DNA of 35,711 nucleotides from Rhodopila globiformis (GCF_002937115.1 NZ_NHRY01000062.1:1-35711), one strand, 5' to 3'. Counted from the first letter of the stretch, positions 14,907-24,353 are shown. Translations and numbers: made by a program. Notes: generated by a model from the sequence alone, not told the origin.

Positions 14907-17288
14907 TCAGCCTCCTGTCGCGGTGCCGCCGACGATGACGCGGCCGCCATCCTGCGCGGCGTCGGGATTGTCGCACCAGCGCCAGGCAAAGTCGATTGCG
15001 CTGCCGGCCGGAAGTTCCGTCGTTTCGAGTCCGGCGGCGTGCAGGCCCAGACCGGTATCCTCGGTTGTCGCCTCGGTTTCGGGCCCATCGCCGCTGCGCC
15101 AGCGGACGCGCGCGGGCTTCGGCAGCATCACCACGAGGCTGGTCCCCTGCGGCATGTCGCCGATGGGCGCGTGCGGCGACCAGAACGAACGGCGGGCCCT
15201 GGGCCGCTGTCCCTGGTAGCGGCGCCAGACCGCGCCGGGGCGATCGCAGGGGGCGCCCAGCTGGCGGGAAATCACCAGCTTGGCGAATTCCGCATGCGCC
15301 CAGGCCAGCGGCCGGGCCGAGCCCGTCGGCCGGCCGAATTTCAGGTCCCGCGCCGGAATTTCCGGTCCGTCCCAGACCTGCTCGGGGAGCAGCCCGAGCG
15401 GGCTGGCCATGCCGCACATCGCCAGCAGGAACGGCAGCGGGTCGCGGCCGGCGGCGACCTCGTAATGACCGCGCTCGCCGGCCAGCAGCGGCCAGGGGCG
15501 TCCGCGGCCGGTGCCGTCGTAAGGCGCGCCGTCGTCGTGCTCGCCGTAGCCGTCGGCGGTGTAGCGTTTCCATACCGGACCGTACGGCGTTTCCATCCGC
15601 AACAGGCTGTCGGCGACGGTGATGCTGTCCAGGATCAGCGGATCGTCCGGCTGCCGCAGGCCGAAGCGCACCAGTTGCAGGAAATCGACGGCGACAAGTT
15701 CTTTGGCCGGAACGTCGGCCTGCTCGCTGTGGTTACGGATTGGGATCGGTCCGTCCATGGCGGCCGCGCCGCGCTGCAACACGTCGGGCGGCGCGATGCG
15801 CACGTAGTATCCGTTGACACCAAGCCGCGCGGCCAGGTCCGTTCCCCGCACGCTGCACCAGGCCTCGATGCTGCTGTTCCAGAAATCCGCCAGGTCCAGC
15901 GCCCACGCCCGGGGTTTCTCCGGCAGGAACGCAGATCCCTCGACCAGGGCAGCGATCAGCACGGCCAGCGTGTAGGGACTGATTCCGCTGTTCTCCTCCC
16001 AGCGTTCCTGGCCGGTCACCGGGCCGGTGGCGGCGATGAAGCCCAGCGCACGGTGCATCATCTGCTCGACGCGGATGCCGCCCAGCGCGCTTCGTTCCGC
16101 CAGCGTCGCGGCCAGCAGCACGGGGAAAGCGGTCTCGTCCAGTTGCTGCCCGGTCCAGAAAGCCTTGCCGCCGAGCCACTGGTTCTGGTTCCAATGCCCG
16201 TCGGCGTGCTGCGTCGCGATCAGGTAGCGCAACGTGTCGCGCGTCTCCGCCTCGGCGCCGAACGCCAGCAGCGCACCGGCGCAGGACACCAGGTCGCGCG
16301 GCCACACCAGGTGATAGCCGCCGCGCTCGTCGCCGGTGTCGCCCCAGGGGATGCTCAGGCTGGCCACCATCGCGCCGGGGTAGGTCTTGTCGAGATGCGT
16401 CCGCAGCACCGCGGTGGAAACCAGGAATTCCTCGGCCACCGGCGCCGGCAGGTCGATCGGCGGCGCGTAGCGCTCGCTGCGGAGCGCGTGCCAGCCTTCC
16501 CATTCGGCGATCTGCTGCCGCAGGATGTTCTCGACCGGCTGCAGCAGGCTGGCGACGGCCAGGGTCGCGGCGGAGGTGGCGCTGCTGCCGAAGCCAAGTC
16601 CGAGCGCGCCGGCGCGCGGCAGTTCGCCGATCAGCGCCACGTTGCCGGGGCCGGCGCGGTCATACGCCCAGGTCAGCGCACCATTTCGTTGGAAATCATG
16701 CCATCCGTCGCTGTCGCCGACATAGCCGGCGCTGGCCGCGCCCAGCGCGTCGCGCTGCGCCTGGTCCACCACGGCCAGCGCCAGGGCGAACGGCCCCTGG
16801 GCGGCGACCAGGACGCGCCGCCCGGCATGCGTCTCCACCGCCGCGCGGTTGCCGTGGCCGGTGGCGCCCAGGTGCGGCGCGAGCAGGACATAGGCGCGAA
16901 ATTCCTCGGCGGCATCGAGGTGGAATTCGATCGCCAGCACCTCCCGCCGCGGGTCGGGCGAGACGCGCAGGCGGAAACTGTAATGGTCGTGCCGGTGGGT
17001 GATCTCGTACGCCGGCACGCCGGGGGCGAGGAAGCGCATGTTGTAGTCGGCGACGCGCTTGACCTCGGACCAAAAACCCTTGCCGTCGGCGATGATGAAG
17101 CCCAGGTCGCGGATCTGCGGAATGTCGATGCGCGGGTAGTAGACCTCGTTGACGATGCCGTGGCCGATGGTGAACCACAGGCGCGGCGCGCCCAGCGAGC
17201 CGCCGACGGCATCCTTCGCGCTGCTGGTCCATGCCGGACTGAGGCCGGGTTGGCCGGGCGCGTCGGCCGGCGTCGCTGCATCATCCAT
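14907..17288 (-). CDS. GH15 family glucan 1,4-alpha-glucosidase (glucoamylase)
   Basis: A 793-residue glycoside hydrolase that should release glucose from alpha-1,4-glucans. The N-terminal beta-sandwich domain typical of bacterial GH15 enzymes is visible (PRLWFTIGHGIVNEVYYPRI). The (alpha/alpha)6 catalytic domain shows GGYHLVWPRDL, HWNQNQWLGG and the general-acid region RWEENSGISPYT. There is no convincing signal peptide, so the substrate is probably intracellular glycogen. The start at 17288 follows a GGGAGG site; an upstream frame to 17366 is less likely. It lies in a minus-strand unit with YidB-like, DUF3775-like and two small genes. Its role may be to mobilise glycogen under low energy. 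Confidence 0.88.
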   Translation of the reverse strand: MDDAATPADAPGQPGLSPAWTSSAKDAVGGSLGAPRLWFTIGHGIVNEVYYPRIDIPQIRDLGFIIADGKGFWSEVKRVADYNMRFLAPGVPAYEITHRHDHYSFRLRVSPDPRREVLAIEFHLDAAEEFRAYVLLAPHLGATGHGNRAAVETHAGRRVLVAAQGPFALALAVVDQAQRDALGAASAGYVGDSDGWHDFQRNGALTWAYDRAGPGNVALIGELPRAGALGLGFGSSATSAATLAVASLLQPVENILRQQIAEWEGWHALRSERYAPPIDLPAPVAEEFLVSTAVLRTHLDKTYPGAMVASLSIPWGDTGDERGGYHLVWPRDLVSCAGALLAFGAEAETRDTLRYLIATQHADGHWNQNQWLGGKAFWTGQQLDETAFPVLLAATLAERSALGGIRVEQMMHRALGFIAATGPVTGQERWEENSGISPYTLAVLIAALVEGSAFLPEKPRAWALDLADFWNSSIEAWCSVRGTDLAARLGVNGYYVRIAPPDVLQRGAAAMDGPIPIRNHSEQADVPAKELVAVDFLQLVRFGLRQPDDPLILDSITVADSLLRMETPYGPVWKRYTADGYGEHDDGAPYDGTGRGRPWPLLAGERGHYEVAAGRDPLPFLLAMCGMASPLGLLPEQVWDGPEIPARDLKFGRPTGSARPLAWAHAEFAKLVISRQLGAPCDRPGAVWRRYQGQRPRARRSFWSPHAPIGDMPQGTSLVVMLPKPARVRWRSGDGPETEATTEDTGLGLHAAGLETTELPAGSAIDFAWRWCDNPDAAQDGGRVIVGGTATGG

Positions 17289-17396
17289 CGCGTCGGAACC
17301 TCCCGCTCGGCAAGCCCGTTGCGGCCGTGCCGGGGTTACAATGCGCGAACGCACCGTCGATGCCAACAGGTCCCGTTTCGTTCTGGCGACGGACCG

Positions 17397-17810
17397 TCAC
17401 CCGCCGGCTTTACGGACCATGGCGAGGCCCCTCGCCAGGCGATCGTGCAGATCCGGCTCGTCCGCCAGATCCGTGGTCAGCTCGTCGTCGGTCAGCAGAG
17501 CCGCCTCGGCAACGATGCCATCCCAGTCGCGGATCGTCGCGGCGCCGGCGCCGATGCAGGCGACGGACCAGGTCTTCTCGCGGATGTCGCGCGGCAGGGC
17601 CATGATGGCGTGCCACAGGGCGCGCATTTCGGGCTGGCTGCGCTGCACATCCCGCAGGGCGACGCTGCCTGCGAGTGCATATGCGCCGTGTGCCGGCCGC
17701 CATAGTCTCGATTCTGGAACTTTCTCCGGCGGCTGGCCGCGGGCCTTGCGGGCCTCCAGCGCCATGTCGGCGATGCGGCGTGTCTCCAGCACATCCAGTT
17801 CGAGCAGCAT
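17397..17810 (-). CDS. DUF3775-like protein
   Basis: A 137-residue soluble protein resembling the DUF3775 family: a central ALWHAIMALPRDIREKTWSV stretch, then CIGAGAATIRDWDGIVAEA and a C-terminal LHDRLARGL helix. The family has no assigned function. It lies 34 bp after the YidB-like gene and 108 bp before the glucoamylase start, probably one transcription unit. No metal-binding or catalytic motif stands out. The family assignment is from remembered pattern, so it is moderately sure. Confidence 0.6.
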   Translation of the reverse strand: MLLELDVLETRRIADMALEARKARGQPPEKVPESRLWRPAHGAYALAGSVALRDVQRSQPEMRALWHAIMALPRDIREKTWSVACIGAGAATIRDWDGIVAEAALLTDDELTTDLADEPDLHDRLARGLAMVRKAGG

Positions 17811-17844
17811 TGCGTTTCTCCCGTTCAGCGTGCCGGCCGCTTTT

Positions 17845-18201
17845 TCAGGGTGTCGTCCTCAGTTCCCCCTCCGGCGTCATGCGATGCACGGCGGCCGGCA
17901 GCCGGCGCGCAAGGTGCACCAGAAAATCGTCCGGCGACAGGCCGGTCAGCGTGGCGAGGTCCTGCACGCGCTCCTCGCCCAGGATGCGGCGCAGGTCATG
18001 GGTGCTGACGGGCCGGTTGGGTCCGTTGCCGATCCAGGACGCCATGATGGAGGCAAGCCCCAGCTCAGTGAAACGATCGGCCAGGTCCGGCAGGGAGCCG
18101 CGCTCGCCGTTCAATAATTCCTCGAGCGCCGCGTCCATCGGACTGACGGGGCCGTCGAGCCCGGCCCGCAGATCATCGATCACCTGGTGAATAAGCCGCA
18201 T
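17845..18201 (-). CDS. YidB-like (DUF937) protein
   Basis: A 118-residue protein with the YidB/DUF937 layout: SLPDLADRFTELGLASIMAS, WIGNGPNRPVS, RILGEERVQDLATLTGLSPD and a closing LPAAVHRMTPEGELR. These proteins are small, soluble and of unknown function. It is first in the minus-strand unit leading to the glucoamylase. An imperfect FNR/FixK-like box is centred about 70 bp upstream of its start, which suggests control with the rest of the low-oxygen block. Confidence 0.7.
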   Translation of the reverse strand: MRLIHQVIDDLRAGLDGPVSPMDAALEELLNGERGSLPDLADRFTELGLASIMASWIGNGPNRPVSTHDLRRILGEERVQDLATLTGLSPDDFLVHLARRLPAAVHRMTPEGELRTTP

Positions 18202-18263
18202 ATTGCCGTCTCCGGGACACCGTTACCGATGGACCCTTTTTGCAAAATATGACGGCTGTATCA

Positions 18264-18277
18264 TTGATATAAGTCAT
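18264..18277. promoter_or_regulatory. FNR/FixK-like box upstream of the yidB-glucoamylase unit
   Basis: TTGAT-ATAA-GTCAT matches TTGAT-N4-ATCAA at 8 of 10 positions and is centred about 70 bp before the ATG at 18201. It lies in the only AT-rich spot between the acyl carrier protein stop and this gene. No clear -10 hexamer was found downstream. Activity is inferred. Confidence 0.4.
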
Positions 18278-18286
18278 CAGCGCCGA

Positions 18287-18523
18287 TCAGCGGGCCAGGT
18301 AGGCGATGGCGCCATCCAGCGTCGCCAGGCGCGGATAGTCCGCCTCGGGAATGTTCTGCCCGGTCCGCTTGTGCAGGGCGGCAACGAAATTCAGGAAGTC
18401 CATCGAGTCGAGATCGAGCTCGTCGCGCAGTTCGGCCGCGCCGTTCAGGGCGGCCAGGTCCGCCTCGGGCGCGATGGCCGACAGGACGTCGAGGACCAGG
18501 CTCCGGGCTTGTGCGTCGTTCAT
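18287..18523 (-). CDS. acyl carrier protein
   Basis: A 78-residue acyl carrier protein. The phosphopantetheine attachment serine is Ser40 in ELDLDSMDFLNFV, followed by the helix III region and a typical C-terminus. It is the fifth gene of the operon and overlaps the E2 stop as ATGA. A dedicated carrier in a 2-oxo acid dehydrogenase operon is unusual: it might carry octanoyl groups for lipoylation of E2, or accept the acyl product. Both are inference. It differs from a housekeeping AcpP (no fab genes nearby; loop DSMDF rather than DSLD). Confidence 0.85.
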   Translation of the reverse strand: MNDAQARSLVLDVLSAIAPEADLAALNGAAELRDELDLDSMDFLNFVAALHKRTGQNIPEADYPRLATLDGAIAYLAR

Positions 18524-19698
18524 AGTGCCTCCGCGTTCCGCAACAGGCGGTCGATCTCGGCCAGCAACAACCCGCCGCGGTGGCCGTCGCTGGCACGGTG
18601 GTCGCCGGCAAGCGAGACCGTCACCACCGGCCGGGGGACGATCGCGCCGTCCACCACCCAGGGGCGGGTCACCACCCGGCCGATCCCCAGCATCGCCACC
18701 TGCGGCGGATGGATGATCGGCAGCACGCTTTCGGCGCCGCGCTCGCCCAGGCTGGTGACGGTGATGGTCGGGTCGGTCAGTTCCGAACCGCGCAGGCCGG
18801 AACCGCGGGCGCGCTGCACGAGATCGCGCATGGCCGCCATCAGTTCCTCCAACGTCCGCCGATCGGCGTCGCGGATGGCGGGGGCGACCAGGCCGCCGCC
18901 GCGCAGGGCGATGGCCCAGCCGACATGGATGCCGTCGCCGGGGCGGAACCGGCCGTCCTGCCAGAAGCCGTTCAGGTCCGGCAGTTTCGCCAGCGCCAGG
19001 GCGATGGCGCGCAGGAACAGCGCGGCCGGCAGGATTCGTTCCGGCGGCGGCCGATCGGCGTTCAGTCGTTCCAGGCGTGACAAGGCGGCGGCGAGGTCGA
19101 GCGTCTGCGTCAGGTAGTAGTGCGGGATTTCGCGCTTCGATCGGGTCATGGCCGCGGCAATCGCCTGGCGCATCGCGGCCGGATCGAAGCCGGTGCGCGG
19201 CCGCGGCGGGCGGGCCTCGGGAGCGTAGGCTTCGACGTCGGCGACGACGATGGCGCCGCCCGGTCCGGTGCCTGGCAGGAGGCTGATGTCGATGCCCCGC
19301 TCCGCCGCAAGCCGCCGCGCCGCCGGGGAAATCCGCGGGTGGGTTGGCGCGAGACCGGAACGTTCCGTTCCAGACGGTTCGCGCGGCGCGGCCATGGGAG
19401 CAGCCACGGGGGCGGCCGCCGGTGCAGTTACAGGAGGAGCAGGCACCGCAGGAGCGGGCGCCCCTGCGCCGTCCAGGCGTGCCAGGACGGTGCCCACCGG
19501 GACGCTCTCGCCGACGGCGACCGTCAGTTCGGAAACGATTCCGTCGTTGAAGATCTCGATCTCGATGGCGCCCTTCTGCGTCTCCACCACGGCGACGACG
19601 TCGCCGCGCTTCACGTGGTCGCCGGGCCGGACCAGCCATTCCGCCATCGTGCCGGCCTCCATGTCGGCGCCCAGCGACGGCATGCGGAATTCGATCAT
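18520..19698 (-). CDS. 2-oxo acid dehydrogenase E2 (dihydrolipoamide acyltransferase)
   Basis: A 392-residue E2 component. There is one lipoyl domain with the lipoyl lysine Lys42 in [13 protein letters not shown], a Pro/Ala linker, and a peripheral-subunit-binding domain ([20 protein letters not shown], then GTGPGGAIV). The catalytic acyltransferase domain ends with the HxxxDG-type motif [12 protein letters not shown]. The start at 19698 overlaps the E1 beta stop as ATGA. E3 is not encoded in the operon, so a shared lipoamide dehydrogenase is likely. Whether the complex acts on pyruvate, acetoin or a branched-chain oxo acid is not decided by the sequence; the acyl-CoA ligase next door hints at acetyl-CoA. 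Confidence 0.88.
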   Translation of the reverse strand: MIEFRMPSLGADMEAGTMAEWLVRPGDHVKRGDVVAVVETQKGAIEIEIFNDGIVSELTVAVGESVPVGTVLARLDGAGAPAPAVPAPPVTAPAAAPVAAPMAAPREPSGTERSGLAPTHPRISPAARRLAAERGIDISLLPGTGPGGAIVVADVEAYAPEARPPRPRTGFDPAAMRQAIAAAMTRSKREIPHYYLTQTLDLAAALSRLERLNADRPPPERILPAALFLRAIALALAKLPDLNGFWQDGRFRPGDGIHVGWAIALRGGGLVAPAIRDADRRTLEELMAAMRDLVQRARGSGLRGSELTDPTITVTSLGERGAESVLPIIHPPQVAMLGIGRVVTRPWVVDGAIVPRPVVTVSLAGDHRASDGHRGGLLLAEIDRLLRNAEAL

Positions 19699-20690
19699 GC
19701 GCCCTTCACCGCCGCCCGCGCCGCCGCGACGATGCCCGCCGCCTGCGGCAGTGCCGCCTGTTCCAGGTGCGCGGCATAGGGTATCGGCACCTCCCGCGAA
19801 CACACCCTGCCGATGGGCGCGTCGAGATCGAAGAATCCCTGCTCCACGACACGGGCAACGATTTCGGCGGACAGCGAGCCGGATTTCCACCCTTCATCGA
19901 TCACCACCAACCGCCGCGTGCGGGCCACCGAGGCCAGCACCGTCGCCATGTCGAGCGGACGCAGCACGCGCAGGTCGACGACCTCCGCCTCGATCCCCTC
20001 CTGCCGCAACGTTTCGGCGGCGTCGAGCGCCTTGAACAGCGACCCGCCATAGGTGGCCAACGTGACGTCCCGTCCGGGCCTGCGGATTTTCGCCGATGTG
20101 ATGTCCACCGCGGTGACGCCGGGGTCCAGGTCACCCTCGCGGTTGTAGAGCATGACATGCTCGAAGATCAGCACCGGGTTGGGGTCGTCCAGCGCCGGCT
20201 GCAGCATGAAGCGCGCATCCTCCACCGTCGCCGGCGCCAGCACCTTCAGCCCGGGGATGTGCGCGTACCATCCCTCCAGGCTGTGCGAGTGCTGCGCGGC
20301 CAGTTGCCGCCCCGCGCCGGTGGCCATGCGGATCACCAGCGGCACCGCGAACTGTCCGCCTGACATGTGCGGAATGGAGGCCGCGTTGTTGACGATCTGG
20401 TCCAGCGCCAGCAGGCTGAAATTCACCGTCATGATCTCGACAATCGGCCGCATGCCGGCGATCGCCGCGCCGATGCCGGCGCCGACATAGGCGCCCTCGG
20501 ACAACGGGGTGTCGCGGATGCGGTCCTCGCCGAGTTCCGCCGCCAGGCCCTTAGTCACGGCATAGCAGCCGCCATAGCGCGCGACATCCTCGCCCATCAG
20601 GAAGACCCGTTTGTCGGCCAGGATGGCGGCGCGGATCGCCTGCTTGCAGGCCTCGCGGTAGGTCATGCGTGTCTGCGCCGTGGCACTCAT
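19695..20690 (-). CDS. 2-oxo acid dehydrogenase E1 beta subunit
   Basis: A 331-residue transketolase-like beta subunit. It begins [20 protein letters not shown] after a short leader, then [40 protein letters not shown] and [19 protein letters not shown], all typical of the family. The C-terminal domain contains [18 protein letters not shown] and a conserved EGW region. With the alpha subunit it forms the thiamine-diphosphate enzyme that decarboxylates the 2-oxo acid and acylates the E2 lipoyl group. It overlaps both neighbours by ATGA, consistent with fixed stoichiometry. Confidence 0.9.
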   Translation of the reverse strand: MSATAQTRMTYREACKQAIRAAILADKRVFLMGEDVARYGGCYAVTKGLAAELGEDRIRDTPLSEGAYVGAGIGAAIAGMRPIVEIMTVNFSLLALDQIVNNAASIPHMSGGQFAVPLVIRMATGAGRQLAAQHSHSLEGWYAHIPGLKVLAPATVEDARFMLQPALDDPNPVLIFEHVMLYNREGDLDPGVTAVDITSAKIRRPGRDVTLATYGGSLFKALDAAETLRQEGIEAEVVDLRVLRPLDMATVLASVARTRRLVVIDEGWKSGSLSAEIVARVVEQGFFDLDAPIGRVCSREVPIPYAAHLEQAALPQAAGIVAAARAAVKGA

Positions 20691-21673
20691 TGCGGCACCC
20701 GATCCATGATGGTGTAGCGTTCGAGTTCCTCGATCGGCTCCCAGGTGCCGGCCTCGGCGAAGGCAACCGCGCCGTCGATCTCGGCGGCGACGGCCGTTTC
20801 GATTCCGGCGATTTCGTCGGGATGCATCAGGTTGTTCTGTTCCAGCCAGGCTCGCAGCCGGGTGATCGGGTCGCGCTTCCGCCACGCCTCGATCTCCTGC
20901 TTGCTGCGGTAGAGCTGGGCGTCGAACATGGAATGCGCGCGGAACCGGTAGGTCTGGCATTCCAGCAGGTACGGCCTGCCAGTTTTGCGTATGTCCTCGA
21001 TCGCCTGCCGCGCGGCGATCTCCACCGCGACCACGTCCATGCCGTCCACCACCGCGCTGCTGATGGCATAGGCGGCGGCCTTGCGGGCGATGTGCGTCTC
21101 GGCCTCGGCGCGTTCCACGGCCATGCCCATGGCGTACAGGTTGTTCTCGCACACGAACAACACCGGCAACTGCCACAGCGACGCCAGGTTCATGCTTTCG
21201 TGGAAGGACCCCTCGTCCACCGCGCCGTCGCCGAAGAAGCAGGCGGTGATGGTATCCTTGCCAAGCATCCTGTCGCCCAGCGCGACGCCCGCGGCCAGCG
21301 GCAGGCCGCCGCCAACGATGGCGTTGCCGCCGTAGAACCGCATCGCCCGGTCGAACACGTGCATCGAGCCGCCACGGCCGCGACAGCATCCCTCCTGCTT
21401 GCCGTACAGCTCCGCCATCAGCGCCGGCATGGCGATACCGCGCGCCAATGCCTGGCCGTGCTCGCGATAGGTGGCGACGACGGCGTCCTGCGGGCGCAGC
21501 GCCTCGATCACGCCGACGGAGACGGCTTCCTCGCCGTCGTAGAGGTGCATGAAGCCGCGGATCTTTTCGGTGGTGTACAGTTCGAAGCACTTCTCCTCGA
21601 ACCGCCGGATGCGCAGCATCGCCATCAGCAGGCGGCGGATATGCGCATGATCCAGATGCACCTTGCCGGTCAT
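20687..21673 (-). CDS. 2-oxo acid dehydrogenase E1 alpha subunit
   Basis: A 328-residue alpha subunit with the thiamine-diphosphate motif [20 protein letters not shown] followed by [11 protein letters not shown] (GDG...NN). It also has [35 protein letters not shown] and the loop [20 protein letters not shown] near the phosphorylation-loop position of homologues. The length is typical for the pyruvate/acetoin-type bacterial E1 alpha. It is second in the operon and overlaps the ligase stop as ATGA. Pyruvate is the most likely substrate from motif resemblance, but acetoin dehydrogenase is a real alternative. Confidence 0.9.
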   Translation of the reverse strand: MTGKVHLDHAHIRRLLMAMLRIRRFEEKCFELYTTEKIRGFMHLYDGEEAVSVGVIEALRPQDAVVATYREHGQALARGIAMPALMAELYGKQEGCCRGRGGSMHVFDRAMRFYGGNAIVGGGLPLAAGVALGDRMLGKDTITACFFGDGAVDEGSFHESMNLASLWQLPVLFVCENNLYAMGMAVERAEAETHIARKAAAYAISSAVVDGMDVVAVEIAARQAIEDIRKTGRPYLLECQTYRFRAHSMFDAQLYRSKQEIEAWRKRDPITRLRAWLEQNNLMHPDEIAGIETAVAAEIDGAVAFAEAGTWEPIEELERYTIMDRVPQ

Positions 21674-23469
21674 CGCAGGTCGCTTTCCAGTGTCGAGAGG
21701 TCGCCTTCCGGCAGCCCGAGTTCGCGCGCCTTCAGCAACCGGCGCATGATCTTGCCGCTGCGGGTGCGCGGCAGGGTGGCGGCGAAATCGATCTCCTTCG
21801 GCGCGACGACGGCGCCGAGGCGCTTGCGGGCGTGGCCGAGCAGGTCGCGGCGCAGCGCCTCGGACGGCGCGAATCCCGGCTTCAGCGCGACGAACGCCTT
21901 GACGATCTCGCCGGCCATCGGGTCGGGCTTGCCGATGACGCCGGCCTCGGCGACAGCGGAATGTTCCAGCAGCGCACTTTCGACCTCGAACGGGCCGATC
22001 AGGTGGCCGGAGGTCTTGATGACGTCGTCGGCGCGGCCAACGAACCAGTAGTAGCCTTCGGAATCGCGCATCGCCAGGTCGCCGGTCAGGTACCACGGGC
22101 CGGCGAAGCATTTGCGGTAGCGCTCCTCCTCGTGCAGGTAGCCGCGCATCATCGACGGCCAGCCGGCCTTGAGGGCGAGTTCGCCCTCGACCATCGGGTC
22201 GTCCACGATCATGAAGCTGCCGCCGGGGTCGCGCTGCACGATGGCCGCCTCGATGCCCGGCAGCGGCTTGCCCATCGAGCCGGGCTTGACGTCCATCGAC
22301 GCGAAGTTGGCGATCATGATGCCGCCCGTTTCGGTCTGCCACCAGTTGTCGTGGAACGGCCGGCCGAACGCCTGCTGGCCCCAGACCACGGCTTCGGGGT
22401 TCAGCGGCTCGCCGACGCTGGCCATGAAGCGCAGCGCCGACAGGTCGTAGCCGCGCACCGCCTCGGCGCCGAGCTTCATCATCATGCGGATGGCCGTGGG
22501 CGCGGTGTACCAGACGCTGACGCGCTCGTTCTGCAGGATGCCGTACCAGGTGGCGGCGTCGAACTCCGCCTCGGCCACCACGCTGGTGACGCCGTTGGTC
22601 AGCGGCGCGATGATGCCGTAGCTGGTGCCGGTGACCCAGCCGGGGTCCGCGGTGCACCAGAAGACGTCGGCGTCGTGCAGGTCCAGCGCGCAACGGCCGG
22701 TGACGGTGTGCGTCACCACCGCCTCGTGCACGTGGATGGCGCCCTTGGGGCGGCCGGTCGTGCCGCTGGTGAAATGCAGCAGCGCGCGGTCCTCCGGGTC
22801 GGTCGGCGGAATGGTGAAGTCGGGGCTTTGGCCGTCCACCAGGCGCCGCCAGTCCAGTGTGCCGGCGGCGGGCGCCTCGCCGGCTTCGGGCACGACGATC
22901 ACGTGCTCCAGCTTCGGCAGGCTGCCGCGCAGCGGGGCGATCTTGCGGCGGTACAGCGACGCGGTGGTCACCAGCACGCGGCCCTCACCGATGGTCAGGC
23001 GGGTCGCCAGCGGTTCCGGCCCGAACGCCGAGAACAGCGGCGAAACGACGCACTTCGCCTTCAGCGCGCCGAGCAGGGCGATGATGAGTTCCGGAATGCG
23101 GCCGGACAGCACGAACACGCTGTCGCCGGCCTGCACGCCCAGCCCGCTCAGGGCGTTGGCGAAGCGGTTGGTCGCCGCCTTCAGGTCCCGGTAGGTGAAG
23201 GCCCGCCGCTCGCCGGAGCGTCCGAGCCAGCGGATCGCGTCGCGGTCCGCGCGGGGCCCCGGGACATGGCGGTCGACCGCCTCATGCGCGATGTTGAGGC
23301 CGCGTCCGCCCGGCAGGCCATCAAGCAGGCCGCGCGCGCCCTCCCAGCTGAAGGTGCGGCGGGCGGCGGCGTAATCGGGCATGTTGGCGGGCACGGCTGA
23401 CGGGTCGTGCGGCTTGATGATCCGCGGATAGCGATCCGCCAGGGCGGCGCGACCTTCCGGTGCGGACAC
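21670..23469 (-). CDS. acetate--CoA ligase family protein
   Basis: A 599-residue AMP-forming acyl-CoA synthetase, acetyl-CoA synthetase-like. The P-loop [18 protein letters not shown], the [12 protein letters not shown] segment, [10 protein letters not shown] and [17 protein letters not shown] are intact. The acetylatable catalytic lysine lies in [12 protein letters not shown] about 27 residues from the end. A GTG at 23469 after AAGGGAAA is preferred; an upstream ATG at 23505 lacks a site. It is first in the operon with E1 alpha, E1 beta, E2 and ACP, behind an FNR/FixK-like box. Together these genes give two routes to acyl-CoA. Propionate or another short acid is possible as substrate. Confidence 0.87.
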   Translation of the reverse strand: MSAPEGRAALADRYPRIIKPHDPSAVPANMPDYAAARRTFSWEGARGLLDGLPGGRGLNIAHEAVDRHVPGPRADRDAIRWLGRSGERRAFTYRDLKAATNRFANALSGLGVQAGDSVFVLSGRIPELIIALLGALKAKCVVSPLFSAFGPEPLATRLTIGEGRVLVTTASLYRRKIAPLRGSLPKLEHVIVVPEAGEAPAAGTLDWRRLVDGQSPDFTIPPTDPEDRALLHFTSGTTGRPKGAIHVHEAVVTHTVTGRCALDLHDADVFWCTADPGWVTGTSYGIIAPLTNGVTSVVAEAEFDAATWYGILQNERVSVWYTAPTAIRMMMKLGAEAVRGYDLSALRFMASVGEPLNPEAVVWGQQAFGRPFHDNWWQTETGGIMIANFASMDVKPGSMGKPLPGIEAAIVQRDPGGSFMIVDDPMVEGELALKAGWPSMMRGYLHEEERYRKCFAGPWYLTGDLAMRDSEGYYWFVGRADDVIKTSGHLIGPFEVESALLEHSAVAEAGVIGKPDPMAGEIVKAFVALKPGFAPSEALRRDLLGHARKRLGAVVAPKEIDFAATLPRTRSGKIMRRLLKARELGLPEGDLSTLESDLR

Positions 23470-23528
23470 GGTGGTTTCCCTTTTCCCAGCAAGCCTTGCA
23501 TGCATAGGACGGGAGAAGGTGGTGCGTG

Positions 23529-23542
23529 TTGATGAATATCAT
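23529..23542. promoter_or_regulatory. FNR/FixK-like box upstream of the acyl-CoA ligase operon
   Basis: TTGAT-GAAT-ATCAT matches TTGAT-N4-ATCAA at 9 of 10 positions and is the best of the three boxes. It is centred about 66 bp upstream of the GTG at 23469. A weak -10-like TATGCA (minus strand, 23506-23501) falls about where a class II FNR promoter would put it. Confidence 0.55.
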
Positions 23543-24082
23543 TGTGGCAACGGAATGTAAGCGGGGTCTGGCGGCGGCGCGCCATGATGGCGCCATGCAT
23601 TGTGGGATCATCGGTCCGGACCGCTGGGATCCGTCCCTGATTCACAATGAACGCCGCGACCGGGTCCGGCTGCGCCAGCGCGGCAAGGGCAAGAATTCCG
23701 CGTTCAGACGGCGAGGTCACGCCGCTCTGTTTCATTGCGGTCTTAACCAGGGCGGGAGGTGCCGTGAGGCTGATGTGCGCCGTGCGTTACCCGTCCGGAA
23801 GCCCGGCCCCCCTGGCACGTTCAAAGGAAACCGGGTGCGCGGGCCTGGCACCGGATGGCGCGGAAGCCAGCCTGGAACCGGCGCAGCGTCGCGTGCGGAG
23901 GGCGGCAGGCGGGTCCGCTGTTGTGAAAATGCGGTCGCCCCAGCTTCCTGGAGACGACGTACCGCACCCTCTCCGCTTCTTCATGTCAAAAGCGCCCGTC
24001 AAAAGCCTGCGGGGCCGGACGCGCGGAATTGGCGTGATCGTTGCACTGCCAACCGGCACTTCCGGCCGCCGGGCCGTTGCGG
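23543..24082. other. 540-bp gap without a convincing gene
   Basis: Open frames exist on the plus strand but have no family resemblance, no ribosome sites and a composition like out-of-frame GC-rich DNA. An interrupted hairpin with arms CATTGTG (23598-23604) and CACAATG (23643-23649) is present. No riboswitch, tRNA or known structured RNA was recognised. Confidence 0.4.
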
Positions 24083-24292
24083 TCACCCCTCCAGGGTAAA
24101 GCCGACCTTCAGGGTCACCTGGTAGTGGCGGGTCTTGCCGTCCTCGATCTCGCCCCGCATCTGGGTCACCTCGAACCAGCGCAGGTGACGGATCGTCTTG
24201 GCGGCGCGGGTGATCGCGTTCTCGATCGCGGCCGCGTGGCTGACTTCCGACGAGCCGGCGATCTCGATGACGCGATAGATGTGATCGGTCAT
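24083..24292 (-). CDS. dodecin family protein
   Basis: A 69-residue dodecin, a small protein that forms a hollow dodecamer binding flavin, or CoA in some members. The sequence starts MTDHIYRVIEIAGSSEVSHA and ends with FEVTQMRGEIEDGKTRHYQV followed by a beta strand. The conserved Trp39 (RHLRWFEV) that stacks on the flavin is present. The start at 24292 has an AAGGGGGAT site. A longer frame upstream is rejected for lack of one. It sits between the acyl-CoA ligase operon and the HdeD/Hsp20 stress genes. Confidence 0.9.
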   Translation of the reverse strand: MTDHIYRVIEIAGSSEVSHAAAIENAITRAAKTIRHLRWFEVTQMRGEIEDGKTRHYQVTLKVGFTLEG

Positions 24293-24353
24293 GGGCGTAT
24301 CCCCCTTGTTGTGGTTGCCCTGCCATCCTAACGCGCAAAGCCCAGCCGGAGTC

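Noticed and set aside
14001..17705. 1,234-codon plus-strand open frame across the glucoamylase region
   Set aside because: It is antisense to the GH15 gene and several small genes, has no recognisable domain and shows the composition of a shadow frame.
23700..24000. Possible riboswitch or structured RNA in the gap before dodecin
   Set aside because: I checked for cobalamin, RNase P and group II intron hallmarks by eye and found no conserved core; the downstream gene has an ordinary leader.
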